This document shows, one piece after another, positions 6,093-12,641 of a DNA stretch of 21,514 nt. Position numbers and translations under genes: made by a program. Origin of the DNA: CAZVUW01 sp964629825 (GTDB taxonomy: Bacteria; Actinomycetota; Nitriliruptoria; Euzebyales; Egibacteraceae); the NCBI GenBank assembly GCA_964629825.1, contig CAZVUW010000056.1, positions 1 to 21,514 on the forward strand, in the 5' to 3' direction. Position 1 is the stretch's first letter. Every line of letters starts with the position of its first letter. The notes below the pieces were generated by a model. That model had not been told where the DNA came from, made no database searches, and worked only from the letters and a program-made list of their open reading frames with translations.

Positions 6093-7016
6093 CTAGCCGG
6101 AGGCGACCCCGTCGAGCAGGCTCAGAGCGAGGCCGTCGAGGATGTCGGCCTCGCTCACCAGCACGTCGTCGAAGCCGAAGTGCTCGATGACCTGCTCCAG
6201 GATGATCGCGCCTCCGACGATCACGTCCTCCCGGCCGGGGGCCATCGGGCCGAGCTCGGCGCGCTCGGCCGCGGGCAGGGCCGCCAGCTCGGCGGTCAGC
6301 CTGCGGACCGCCGCGGCGGGCAGGCGCGCGCCGTGGATGCGCGTGGGCTCGTAGTCCGCCAGACCGAGCTCGAGCGCCGCCAGGGTGGTGACGGTTCCGG
6401 CCACCCCGATCAGGGTGGCGGCCCGACCTCCGTCGACGACCTCGGCCGCCGCGGTGATCTCGGCGCGCGCCACCGCGCGTGCCTCAGCCAGCTGCTCTGC
6501 GGTCGGCGGGTCGCTTGGCATGCAGCGCTCGGTCAGCCGCACGCAGCCGAGCTGGCGGCTGGTCGAGGCGAGCGGCCGGTCGCTGCCCAGGATCAGCTCG
6601 GTTGAGCCACCGCCGATGTCGAGCACCAGGAACGGAGGGCGGCCTTCGACACCGGTGGTCGCTCCGGTGAACGCGGTCGCTGCCTCGACCTCGCCGCTGA
6701 GGACCTCGGCCTCCACGCCGGCGATCTCGCGCACGCCGTCGAAGAAGCGGTCGCGGTCGGCTGCATCCCGGACGGCGCTGGTGGCCGCGATCCGGACGCG
6801 CTCGGCGCCGAGCTCGTGCCAGCGCCGGGCGTAGCTCTCGATCACGGCCAGGGTCCTGGCGAGGGCGACGTCGTCCAGCCGCCCGGTCGCGTCCACGCCG
6901 GCGCCGAGCCGGGTGATCCGCATCAGCCGCTCCACCTTGGTCAGGGGCTCGCCGGGTTCGGCGACCAGCAGGCGCACCGAGTTGGTGCCGACGTCTACGG
7001 CGGCGACGCGGGTCAA
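6093..7016 (-). CDS. ppx: Ppx/GppA family exopolyphosphatase / pppGpp phosphohydrolase
   Basis: This 307-residue member of the actin-like ASKHA phosphatase family has phosphate-binding loop 1 VAAVDVGTNSVRLLVAE near the N-terminus and loop 2 VLDIGGGSTELILG near residue 130. Its length matches the short actinobacterial forms that lack the C-terminal HD-like region of E. coli Ppx/GppA. It hydrolyses polyphosphate and/or pppGpp; which one cannot be read from the sequence. The start is TTG (7016-7014) overlapping the TGA of the DUF501 gene in the four bases TTGA (7013-7016), with GGAGGAGG four nt upstream, so translation is coupled. The DUF501-ppx pair is conserved in actinobacteria (Rv1025-Rv1026 order, from memory). 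Confidence 0.93.
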   Translation of the reverse strand: MTRVAAVDVGTNSVRLLVAEPGEPLTKVERLMRITRLGAGVDATGRLDDVALARTLAVIESYARRWHELGAERVRIAATSAVRDAADRDRFFDGVREIAGVEAEVLSGEVEAATAFTGATTGVEGRPPFLVLDIGGGSTELILGSDRPLASTSRQLGCVRLTERCMPSDPPTAEQLAEARAVARAEITAAAEVVDGGRAATLIGVAGTVTTLAALELGLADYEPTRIHGARLPAAAVRRLTAELAALPAAERAELGPMAPGREDVIVGGAIILEQVIEHFGFDDVLVSEADILDGLALSLLDGVASG

Positions 7017-7567
7017 GGGGCCTCCTCCGGGTCAGGGGTGGCGCAGGGGGCTGCGCAGGCCATCGGCTCCACCCGATCGGCAACCCAGGCCCCGATCGGG
7101 TTGTCACGCGTCGCCAGGTGGTGGGCGTACAGGGCGTGCAGGCACTTGACGCGCTCCGGCATGCCGCCGGCGCTGGGATCGCGCGGCACCTTCGGGCCGA
7201 GCGTGTCCCGGAACGCGACATAGCGCTCGTGCGCCTCGGCGTAGGCTCGGGCGAGGTCGGGGTCGTCGGCCAGCCGCTGGTTGAGCCCGACCATGCTGCC
7301 CTGGGCCTCCAGCCGGCCGATGTGGCGGTTGGCGATGGGGCAGGCCAGCCAGAAGGTGGTCGGGAACGGCGTGCCGTCCTCCAGCGCCGGGTCGACCCGC
7401 AGCACCGCCGGCAGGCCCCACGCGCAGCGGACCGCCGCGGCCGACGGTCCGCGCAGCGGCCGGCCGATCATCTTGGTCGCCATGACCACGTCGTCGGGCC
7501 CCATCGGCTGGCGGCTCGCCTGGGCCTCGTACGAGGCGTCTGGGGCCGGTCGCAGTGCGTCCTCCAT
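7013..7567 (-). CDS. DUF501 family protein
   Basis: This 184-residue protein has the DUF501 hallmarks: a central strand region followed by TPFPTTFWLACPIANRHIGRLE with its conserved Cys, an acidic RLADDPDLARAYAEAHERY helix, and a C-terminal GGMPERVKCLHALYAHHLATRDNPIGAWV block. The function of the family is unknown. It sits upstream of and overlaps ppx, its usual partner, and in many actinobacteria lies beside eno and ftsB, so a role tied to this cluster is plausible. I chose the ATG at 7567 rather than the longer frame starting at 7633 because TACGCT (7575-7580) stands 7 nt upstream and the longer version would run into the divergent P450 start. Confidence 0.9.
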   Translation of the reverse strand: MEDALRPAPDASYEAQASRQPMGPDDVVMATKMIGRPLRGPSAAAVRCAWGLPAVLRVDPALEDGTPFPTTFWLACPIANRHIGRLEAQGSMVGLNQRLADDPDLARAYAEAHERYVAFRDTLGPKVPRDPSAGGMPERVKCLHALYAHHLATRDNPIGAWVADRVEPMACAAPCATPDPEEAP

Positions 7568-7574
7568 GCCGGTC

Positions 7575-7580
7575 AGCGTA
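7575..7580 (-). promoter_or_regulatory. -10 element of the DUF501-ppx operon (leaderless)
   Basis: TACGCT on the minus strand ends 7 nt before the ATG at 7567. The divergent P450 gene starts only 46 bp away and has a less good candidate (CACCCT, 7602-7607) 6 nt before its ATG. Confidence 0.5.
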
Positions 7581-7613
7581 AGCGGACCCGCGCGGGGCTG
7601 GCACCCTGGGGTC

Positions 7614-8792
7614 ATGGCAGCCTTCGACGTCACCGACCCGCAGCTCCTGGCCGACCCCTACCCCACCTACGCCGAGCTGCGCGCCACCCCCGGTCTGGTC
7701 CGCTGGGAGGAGCGCGGCCTGTGGCTGGTGTCACGCCACGCGGAGGTGGACGCGACCCTGCGCGACCGCCGCCTCGGCCGAGTGTTCACGCCGCGCGAGC
7801 CGCGCGAGCGCTTCCAGCCCTGGAACCTGCTCAACGAGCTGTCGATGCTCGAGCTCGAGCCGCCGGACCACACACGCCTGCGCCGGCTGGTGTCGTCGTC
7901 GTTCACCCCGCGCCGTGTCGAGGCGCTGCGACCCGCCATCACCCGGATCGTCGACGAGCTGCTGGACGAGGCGGCCGAGCGGGGCTCCGTGGACCTGGTC
8001 TCGGCGCTGGCCGAGCCCCTGCCGGTCGACGTGATCGCTGAGCTGCTCGGCATCCCGCGCTCGGACCGCCCGCTGCTGCGGCCGTGGTCGAACGCGATCG
8101 TCGCCCTGTACGAGCCGCACCACGACGACGCCACCGCCGAGGCTGCGATCCGCGCCGCGCGTGAGTTCACCGCGTACCTGCGCGAGCAGGTCGCCGACCG
8201 CCGCGCCCGGCCGACCGACGACCTGCTGAGCGGCCTGGTCGAGGCCAGCGACGAGGGCGAGCGCCTCACCGAGGACGAGGTGATCGTCACCGGCATCCTG
8301 CTGCTGAACGCCGGGCACGAGGCCTCGGTCAACGTGGCGGCCAACGGCGCCGTGGCTCTGCTGCGCAACCCCGACCAGCTCGCACGGCTGCGCGCCCAGC
8401 CCGAGCTCGTGACCAGCGCCGTCGAGGAGCTGATCCGCTACGACTCGCCGCTGTCGCTGTTCGACCGCGTCGCCTTCGAGCCCGTCGAGATCGCCGGTCA
8501 GCGCATCGAGCCCGGCGAGCGCGTCGGTCTGCTGCTCGGTGCCGCCAACCGCGATCCCGACGCCTTCGACGACCCCGACCGGCTCGACATCGGCCGCCAG
8601 AACAACAACCACGTCGGCTTCGGTGCCGGCATCCACTTCTGCCTCGGCGCCCCCCTGGCACGGCTGGAGCTGCGCATCGCGTTCGCGCGCCTGGTCCAGC
8701 GCTTCCCCGACCTGGCCCTGGACGGCGAGCCGGTCCGCCGGCCCACCTTCCAGTTCCGGGGCTTCCGCAGCGTGCCGGTAAAGCTGCGCTGA
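7614..8792 (+). CDS. Cytochrome P450 monooxygenase
   Basis: This 392-residue soluble class I bacterial P450 has the I-helix segment LLLNAGHEAS (229-238), the ExxR motif E272-R275 (EELIR) and the heme loop FGAGIHFCLG with the thiolate ligand C343. It needs an external ferredoxin and reductase; none is adjacent. The I-helix reads GHEAS where many P450s have an acid-threonine pair (GHETT), so the usual oxygen-activating Thr is Ala with a Ser one place on; similar variants occur in some actinobacterial families. The substrate is unknown. The ATG at 7614 begins a typical DVTDPQLLADPYPTYAELR N-terminus; the frame extends further upstream but over the divergent DUF501 gene. No Shine-Dalgarno is evident. 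Confidence 0.93.
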   Translation: MAAFDVTDPQLLADPYPTYAELRATPGLVRWEERGLWLVSRHAEVDATLRDRRLGRVFTPREPRERFQPWNLLNELSMLELEPPDHTRLRRLVSSSFTPRRVEALRPAITRIVDELLDEAAERGSVDLVSALAEPLPVDVIAELLGIPRSDRPLLRPWSNAIVALYEPHHDDATAEAAIRAAREFTAYLREQVADRRARPTDDLLSGLVEASDEGERLTEDEVIVTGILLLNAGHEASVNVAANGAVALLRNPDQLARLRAQPELVTSAVEELIRYDSPLSLFDRVAFEPVEIAGQRIEPGERVGLLLGAANRDPDAFDDPDRLDIGRQNNNHVGFGAGIHFCLGAPLARLELRIAFARLVQRFPDLALDGEPVRRPTFQFRGFRSVPVKLR

Positions 8793-8809
8793 CGCGCTTG
8801 ATCCCAAGT

Positions 8810-8825
8810 CGTGACGCCCGTCACA
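8810..8825. promoter_or_regulatory. CRP-like palindrome / small hairpin
   Basis: CGTGA-CGCCCG-TCACA matches the CRP consensus TGTGA-N6-TCACA at nine of ten positions. It lies 18 bp after the P450 stop between convergent genes, so it does not sit at an obvious promoter and may be only a small 3' hairpin. Confidence 0.25.
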
Positions 8826-8880
8826 TTCTGCGCAGCCGGCGCTGGGCGATCAGCCATGAGCCGACCGCGACGGATCATGA

Positions 8881-8908
8881 CGGCTCGCCGCCAACACCCC
8901 CCGAGCCG
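8881..8908. terminator. Hairpin between the convergent P450 and DUF2277 genes
   Basis: CGGCTCG (8881-8887) pairs with CGAGCCG (8902-8908) over a 14-nt loop. GAGCCG at 8858-8863 can pair with the same left arm instead, so two exclusive structures are possible. There is no T-tract. The place fits a two-way transcription stop. Confidence 0.35.
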
Positions 8909-8922
8909 TGATCGGAGGCGGG

Positions 8923-9171
8923 TCAGCCTGCGCGCAGACGCCGCTGGACGGGCACGACCGGCTTTGCGGTCGGTGGCACGACGAGCCCCTCCAGGAGGGA
9001 GCGGGTCGCCGCGGCGATCTCCTCGACGGCGGCGTTGAAGACCGCCTCATTCGCCTTCGACGGGCTGCGGAAGCCGCTGATCTTGCGGACGTATTGCAGC
9101 GCGGCGTCGCGGATCTCCTCCGGCGTCGCGGGCGGCTCGGCGCCGCGCAGCTGCTGGATGCTCCTGCACAT
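8923..9171 (-). CDS. DUF2277 family small protein
   Basis: This 82-residue protein opens with MCRSIQQLRGAEPPATPEEI, the conserved N-terminus of DUF2277 including the early Cys2-Arg3. A helical DAALQYVRKISGFRSPSKANEAVFNAAVEEI region follows, and the C-terminus is basic. The function is unknown; small size, helicity and basic tail would suit nucleic-acid binding, but this is inference. The ATG at 9171 is preceded 7 nt upstream by TAGGGT and has no Shine-Dalgarno, so it is probably leaderless. It lies only 10 bp after the GNAT gene and could also be read through from it. Confidence 0.85.
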   Translation of the reverse strand: MCRSIQQLRGAEPPATPEEIRDAALQYVRKISGFRSPSKANEAVFNAAVEEIAAATRSLLEGLVVPPTAKPVVPVQRRLRAG

Positions 9172-9178
9172 GCCCTAG

Positions 9179-9184
9179 ACCCTA
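9179..9184 (-). promoter_or_regulatory. -10 element of DUF2277 built into the GNAT stop codon
   Basis: TAGGGT on the minus strand begins with the TAG stop codon (9184-9182) of the GNAT gene and ends 7 nt before the ATG of DUF2277. Confidence 0.45.
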
Positions 9185-9634
9185 CGCGCTCCTCACCAGG
9201 CGCATCGGCAGGTGCAGGATGCCGTCCTCGAGGAACTCCTCGCCGTCAGGGACGAAGCCGAAGCCCTGATACCAGTTCCGCAGGTATGCCTGGGCGGCGA
9301 GCACGACCGGCCCGTCCAGGGTCGCCAGCACGGCGCGCAGGAGCCTGCCCGCCACCCCCCGCCGGCGCGCCTCGGGGTGCGTGGCGACGCGGCCGATGCG
9401 ATGTCCCCCATCCGGCTCGGGCAGGACGCGCAGGCAGGCGATCACCCGCCCGTGCTCCTCGACCCACCAGTGGCGCACGCCCGGCAGCAGATCGCGGCCG
9501 TCCAGCTCCGGGTAGGGGCAGGCCTGCTCCACAACGAAGATGTCGGTGCGCAGCCGCAGCAGCTCGTACAGCGTCGCCGCGTCGAGCTCCTCCGCGGCCG
9601 CAGAGCGGATGGAGCCGGGCTCGTCGGTCGTCAC
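9182..9634 (-). CDS. GNAT N-acetyltransferase, ElaA-like
   Basis: This 150-residue acyl-CoA N-acyltransferase has an N-terminal LYELLRLRTDIFVVEQACPYPELDGRD, which is characteristic of the ElaA subgroup. The acetyl-CoA binding segment IGRVATHPEARRRGVAGRLLRAV carries the RRxGxxxxL-type motif A, and the C-terminal LRNWYQGFGFVPDGEEFLEDGILHLPM is the common YxxxGF motif B. The substrate amine is unknown. The start is GTG at 9634, overlapping the TGA of ftsB (GTGA, 9631-9634), so it is translationally coupled and last or next to last in the eno-ftsB operon. No link to division or glycolysis can be read from the protein itself. Confidence 0.9.
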   Translation of the reverse strand: MTTDEPGSIRSAAAEELDAATLYELLRLRTDIFVVEQACPYPELDGRDLLPGVRHWWVEEHGRVIACLRVLPEPDGGHRIGRVATHPEARRRGVAGRLLRAVLATLDGPVVLAAQAYLRNWYQGFGFVPDGEEFLEDGILHLPMRLVRSA

Positions 9635-10125
9635 CCGAACAGGTCGGACAGGGCGCGGCCGAGGCGCCGATACCAGGGCAGGTCCTCGTCCGAGGGCGTC
9701 GGAGCCGGGCTGGGACGCAGCTGCTCGGCGTCATCACCGCCCGGTGTCACGACGATGTACGGCACCTCACCCGGCTTGACCAGACCCAGCTCGCTGCGTG
9801 CGAGCAGCTCCAGCTCCTCGGGGTCGGACAGCCGCGCCTTGCGGTCCTCAAGGCGGTCGACCTCCTCGCGCAGGGCGTCCCTTGTCGCCTCGAGCTCGGC
9901 CACCCGATCCGCGGCGGCGGTGAAGCGCTGCAGCGGGCCGATGGCCATGGCGGAGATCACCACCACGGTCAGGACCAGGACACCCGTGAGCATCAGCGGC
10001 CCGAAGGACGAGCGCTTGCGCGATCTTCGCGACCGCGACCCCGCGCCCGACCGAGCCGGGGCGCGGCGCGCCGGCTGGCGGCCGGCGGACCGGCCGGGCG
10101 TCCGGCCGCTGCGCGCGGAGGTCAT
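9631..10125 (-). CDS. ftsB: FtsB/DivIC-family septum formation protein
   Basis: This 164-residue bitopic membrane protein has a basic cytoplasmic tail (1-40, rich in Arg, Ser and Pro), one transmembrane helix (about 43-62, PLMLTGVLVLTVVVISAMAI), and a coiled coil (about 70-100, RVAELEATRDALREEVDRLEDR). The DivIC signature LARSELGLVKPGEVPYIVV (about 108-126) follows, then a Pro/Asp-rich stretch and a terminal PWYRRLGRALSDLFG helix. It acts in the divisome with FtsL and FtsQ at mid-cell. Its ATG overlaps the eno TGA in ATGA (10122-10125). The eno-divIC adjacency is typical of actinobacteria (Rv1023-Rv1024, from memory). Confidence 0.92.
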   Translation of the reverse strand: MTSARSGRTPGRSAGRQPARRAPARSGAGSRSRRSRKRSSFGPLMLTGVLVLTVVVISAMAIGPLQRFTAAADRVAELEATRDALREEVDRLEDRKARLSDPEELELLARSELGLVKPGEVPYIVVTPGGDDAEQLRPSPAPTPSDEDLPWYRRLGRALSDLFG

Positions 10126-11423
10126 CCGGCGGCTCCCTCCTGGCGCAGCGAGCGCGGGAAGGCGGCACGCCCCGCGTACCGAGCGGTGTCGCCCAGCTGC
10201 TCCTCGATCCGCAGCAGCTGGTTGTACTTGGCGACGCGGTCCGAGCGCGCCGGCGCGCCGGTCTTGATCTGACCGGCGTTGGTGGCGACAGCGAGGTCGG
10301 CGATGGTCGTGTCCTCGGTCTCGCCGGAGCGGTGGCTGACCATGCAGGTCCAGCCGGCGCGGTGCGCCAGCTCCATCGTGTTGAGGGTCTCGGTCAGGGT
10401 GCCGATCTGGTTGACCTTGACCAGGACGCTGTTCGCGACGCCCTCGGTGATGCCACGGCGGACCCGCTCGACGTTGGTGACGAACAGGTCGTCCCCGACC
10501 AGCTGGCAGCGGTCACCCACCCGCTCGTTCAGCATGCGCCAGCCGGTCCAGTCCTCCTCGTCCATGCCATCCTCGATCGAGACGATCGGGTAGGCGTCGA
10601 CGAGAGAGGCCAGGCGCTCGACCCTGGCCTCCCGCGACAGGGACACGCCCTCGCCGGCGAGGTTGTACTCGCCGGAGTCGGTGTGCAGCTCGCTGGAGGC
10701 GACATCCAGGGCAAGGGCGACGTCCTGGCCGGGCTCGTAGCCGGCGGCGGAGATGGCCTCGAGGATCAGGTCAAGCGCGGCGCTGTTGGACCCCAGGTCG
10801 GGTGCGAAGCCGCCCTCGTCGCCCAGACCCGTCGACAGCCCGCGGCCCGAGAGGACCTTCTTGAGGGCGTGGTAGACCTCGTCGCCCATGCGCACGGCCT
10901 CGCCGAAGCTGGCCGCGCCGACCGGGGCGATCATGAACTCCTGGAAGTCGACGTTGGTGTCGGCGTGCTGGCCGCCGTTGATGATGTTCATCATCGGGAC
11001 GGGCAGCACGTGCGCGTTGGGACCGCCGAGGTAGGCGTACAGCGGCAGGCCGCGCGACACGGCCGCCGCCTTCGCCACCGCCAGGCTGACCCCCAGCAGG
11101 GCGTTGGCGCCCAGGTTGGACTTGTCGTCTGTGCCGTCCAGCTCGAGCAGCATGGCGTCGATGGCGCGCTGCTCGATGGCGTCGAGACCGATCAGCGCGG
11201 GGGCGATGACGTTCTCGACGTTGGCGACGGCGGTCTGCACGCCCTTCCCGCCGTAGCGGCTGCCGCCGTCGCGCAGCTCGACCGCCTCGAACTCACCGGT
11301 CGACGCACCGCTCGGCACCGCCGCCCGCCCAAGCGAGCCGTCCACCAGCAGGCAGTCGACCTCGATCGTCGGGTTGCCCCTGGAGTCGAGGAGCTCGCGC
11401 GCGATTAAAGACTCGATCTCCAC
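10122..11423 (-). CDS. eno: Enolase
   Basis: This 433-residue protein interconverts 2-phosphoglycerate and phosphoenolpyruvate in glycolysis and also scaffolds RNA degradation in some bacteria. All catalytic blocks are present: SGASTGEFEAVELRD, NIINGGQHADTNVDFQEFM, GDEGGFAPDL with the acid catalyst Glu, metal ligands in ALDVASSEL, SIEDGMDEEDW and GDDLFVTN, the base Lys in LVKVNQIGTLTET, SHRSGETED, and GQIKTGAPARSDR. The start is GTG 11423; AGGGGTG about 11 nt upstream is a rather distant ribosome site. Codon 6 is TTA (11408-11406), the only in-frame TTA I found in the window. It heads a tightly overlapping operon with ftsB and a GNAT gene. Confidence 0.98.
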   Translation of the reverse strand: MEIESLIARELLDSRGNPTIEVDCLLVDGSLGRAAVPSGASTGEFEAVELRDGGSRYGGKGVQTAVANVENVIAPALIGLDAIEQRAIDAMLLELDGTDDKSNLGANALLGVSLAVAKAAAVSRGLPLYAYLGGPNAHVLPVPMMNIINGGQHADTNVDFQEFMIAPVGAASFGEAVRMGDEVYHALKKVLSGRGLSTGLGDEGGFAPDLGSNSAALDLILEAISAAGYEPGQDVALALDVASSELHTDSGEYNLAGEGVSLSREARVERLASLVDAYPIVSIEDGMDEEDWTGWRMLNERVGDRCQLVGDDLFVTNVERVRRGITEGVANSVLVKVNQIGTLTETLNTMELAHRAGWTCMVSHRSGETEDTTIADLAVATNAGQIKTGAPARSDRVAKYNQLLRIEEQLGDTARYAGRAAFPRSLRQEGAAG

Positions 11424-11456
11424 TTGAGGTTCACCCCTAAGGTCGTAGGCTGCACA

Positions 11457-11486
11457 ACTGTAGGGCAGGCTGAAGCGTGCCTACAA
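11457..11486 (-). promoter_or_regulatory. eno operon promoter with overlapping dyad
   Basis: On the minus strand TTGTAG (11486-11481) and TACAGT (11462-11457) are 18 bp apart. An imperfect inverted repeat, TGTAGGGCA (11459-11467) against TGCCTACA (11478-11485), covers both elements, and a further GTAGGCTGCAC copy lies at 11445-11455. This looks like an operator, or is a by-product of the promoter sequence. Confidence 0.45.
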
Positions 11487-11517
11487 CATGCTGTGCCTGA
11501 ACCCCTGGGCGGGGAAG

Positions 11518-11536
11518 GGGCCGGTCATTTCGGCCC
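11518..11536 (-). terminator. Hairpin at the end of mazG
   Basis: GGGCCG/CGGCCC (11518-11523, 11531-11536) with a 7-nt loop begins at the last base of the mazG stop codon. No T-tract follows, so it may be only a weak terminator before the eno promoter. Confidence 0.35.
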
Positions 11537-12615
11537 TAGGACTCTTCTGAGTCGTCCGCCTGCTCCTCAAAGCGCCGACGGAAGCGACCCGCGGCCGCGC
11601 GCAGCGCCAACTCGGGATCGACCGAATGCAGGCCGGCGAGGGCCACCGCGTTCATGAGCAGGTCACCCAGGTGCCGCGCGCGCTCGGAGTCGTCCTCGGC
11701 CGCCAGCAGGCTGCCGAGCTCGGAGGCGATGGCGTCCGCGAGCTCGTCGGCGTCCGGCTCGTGCAGACCGCGGCGCTGGGCCCTGGCGGCCAGCTTGGCC
11801 GCGTATGGGAGGGCCGGCTGGGCGGAGACGACACCATCGAACGGGCCGCTGCGCTCGGGCTTCTCCTCCGCCTTCAGCTCGTCCCAGCGGCGCATCACGG
11901 CGGCCGCGTCCGCGGCCTCGGCGTCGCCGAAGACATGCGGATGGCGGCGGACCAGCTTCTGGCTGATCCCTCGGGCCACGTCGTCGATATCGAACGTGCC
12001 CTCGTCGGCCGCGATCTGGGCGTGGAAGACGACCTGCAGGAGCACGTCGCCGAGCTCCTCGCGGATCGCGTCGGAGTCGCCCCGGCTGATCGCCTCCAGC
12101 AGCTCGTAGACCTCCTCGACCGCGTAGCGGGCCAGCGAGGCGTGATCCTGCTCGAGATCCCACGGGCAGCCGCCCGGGCCGCGCAGCCGCGCCTCGATCC
12201 CGACCAGCTCGAGCAGAGCCAGGCCGCGCGGCGCGAGGCCGAAGTAGACGACCTCGACCTCGATCTGGGACCGGGCGGCCTCCATCCCCAGCGTCCGGGT
12301 GAAGGCCTCGACATCGCCGCTGCCGTAGAGGTAGGCGACGTCACCCTCGGCGCGGATGCGATCGACGATCCACTCCGCGGCGCCCTTGTGGCGCGGCGTC
12401 AGCCCGCCGAGCAGGTCGCTGCGCGTGAGCGCGGCCGACTCCACATCGGCCGGGACCACCTCGACGCGCAGCTCAGCGCCCTCGAGCGCCGGCAGGAACG
12501 GATGGTCGGGGCTGCCGACGATGACGAGGTCGGTCGACATGAGCGCCGACCACGCGTGCAGCGGCAGCAGGCCGGGCAGCGCGTCGGCGGTGTCGATCAG
12601 GACCAGGCGAGCCAC
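11536..12615 (-). CDS. mazG: MazG nucleoside triphosphate pyrophosphohydrolase, long actinobacterial form
   Basis: The 359-residue product has an N-terminal region of about 135 residues of beta/alpha character (VLIDTADALPGLLPLHAW, DVAYLYGSGDVEAFTRTL, IEVEVVYFGL) that looks like a remnant of the tetrapyrrole-methylase-like domain of YabN/MazG proteins. The catalytic MazG domain follows: GGCPWDLEQDHASLARYAVEEVYELLEAI with EExxE, then REELGDVLLQVVFHAQIA with ExxD. A second, weaker MazG-like half (PALPYAAKLAARAQRRG... onward) ends the protein. It hydrolyses non-canonical or excess NTPs to NMP and pyrophosphate. The start is GTG 12615, 7 nt after GGGGGAGG; the open frame extends further upstream only over the preceding gene. 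The gap to the ppiC-like gene is 26 bp, so they are probably cotranscribed. Confidence 0.93.
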   Translation of the reverse strand: MARLVLIDTADALPGLLPLHAWSALMSTDLVIVGSPDHPFLPALEGAELRVEVVPADVESAALTRSDLLGGLTPRHKGAAEWIVDRIRAEGDVAYLYGSGDVEAFTRTLGMEAARSQIEVEVVYFGLAPRGLALLELVGIEARLRGPGGCPWDLEQDHASLARYAVEEVYELLEAISRGDSDAIREELGDVLLQVVFHAQIAADEGTFDIDDVARGISQKLVRRHPHVFGDAEAADAAAVMRRWDELKAEEKPERSGPFDGVVSAQPALPYAAKLAARAQRRGLHEPDADELADAIASELGSLLAAEDDSERARHLGDLLMNAVALAGLHSVDPELALRAAAGRFRRRFEEQADDSEES

Positions 12616-12641
12616 GGCGCGCCCTCCCCCGCCGTCTGCGG

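Noticed and set aside
11536..12615. N-terminal extension of MazG as a novel domain
   Set aside because: Actinobacterial MazG proteins commonly carry a degenerate methylase-like N-terminal part, so this is a family trait.
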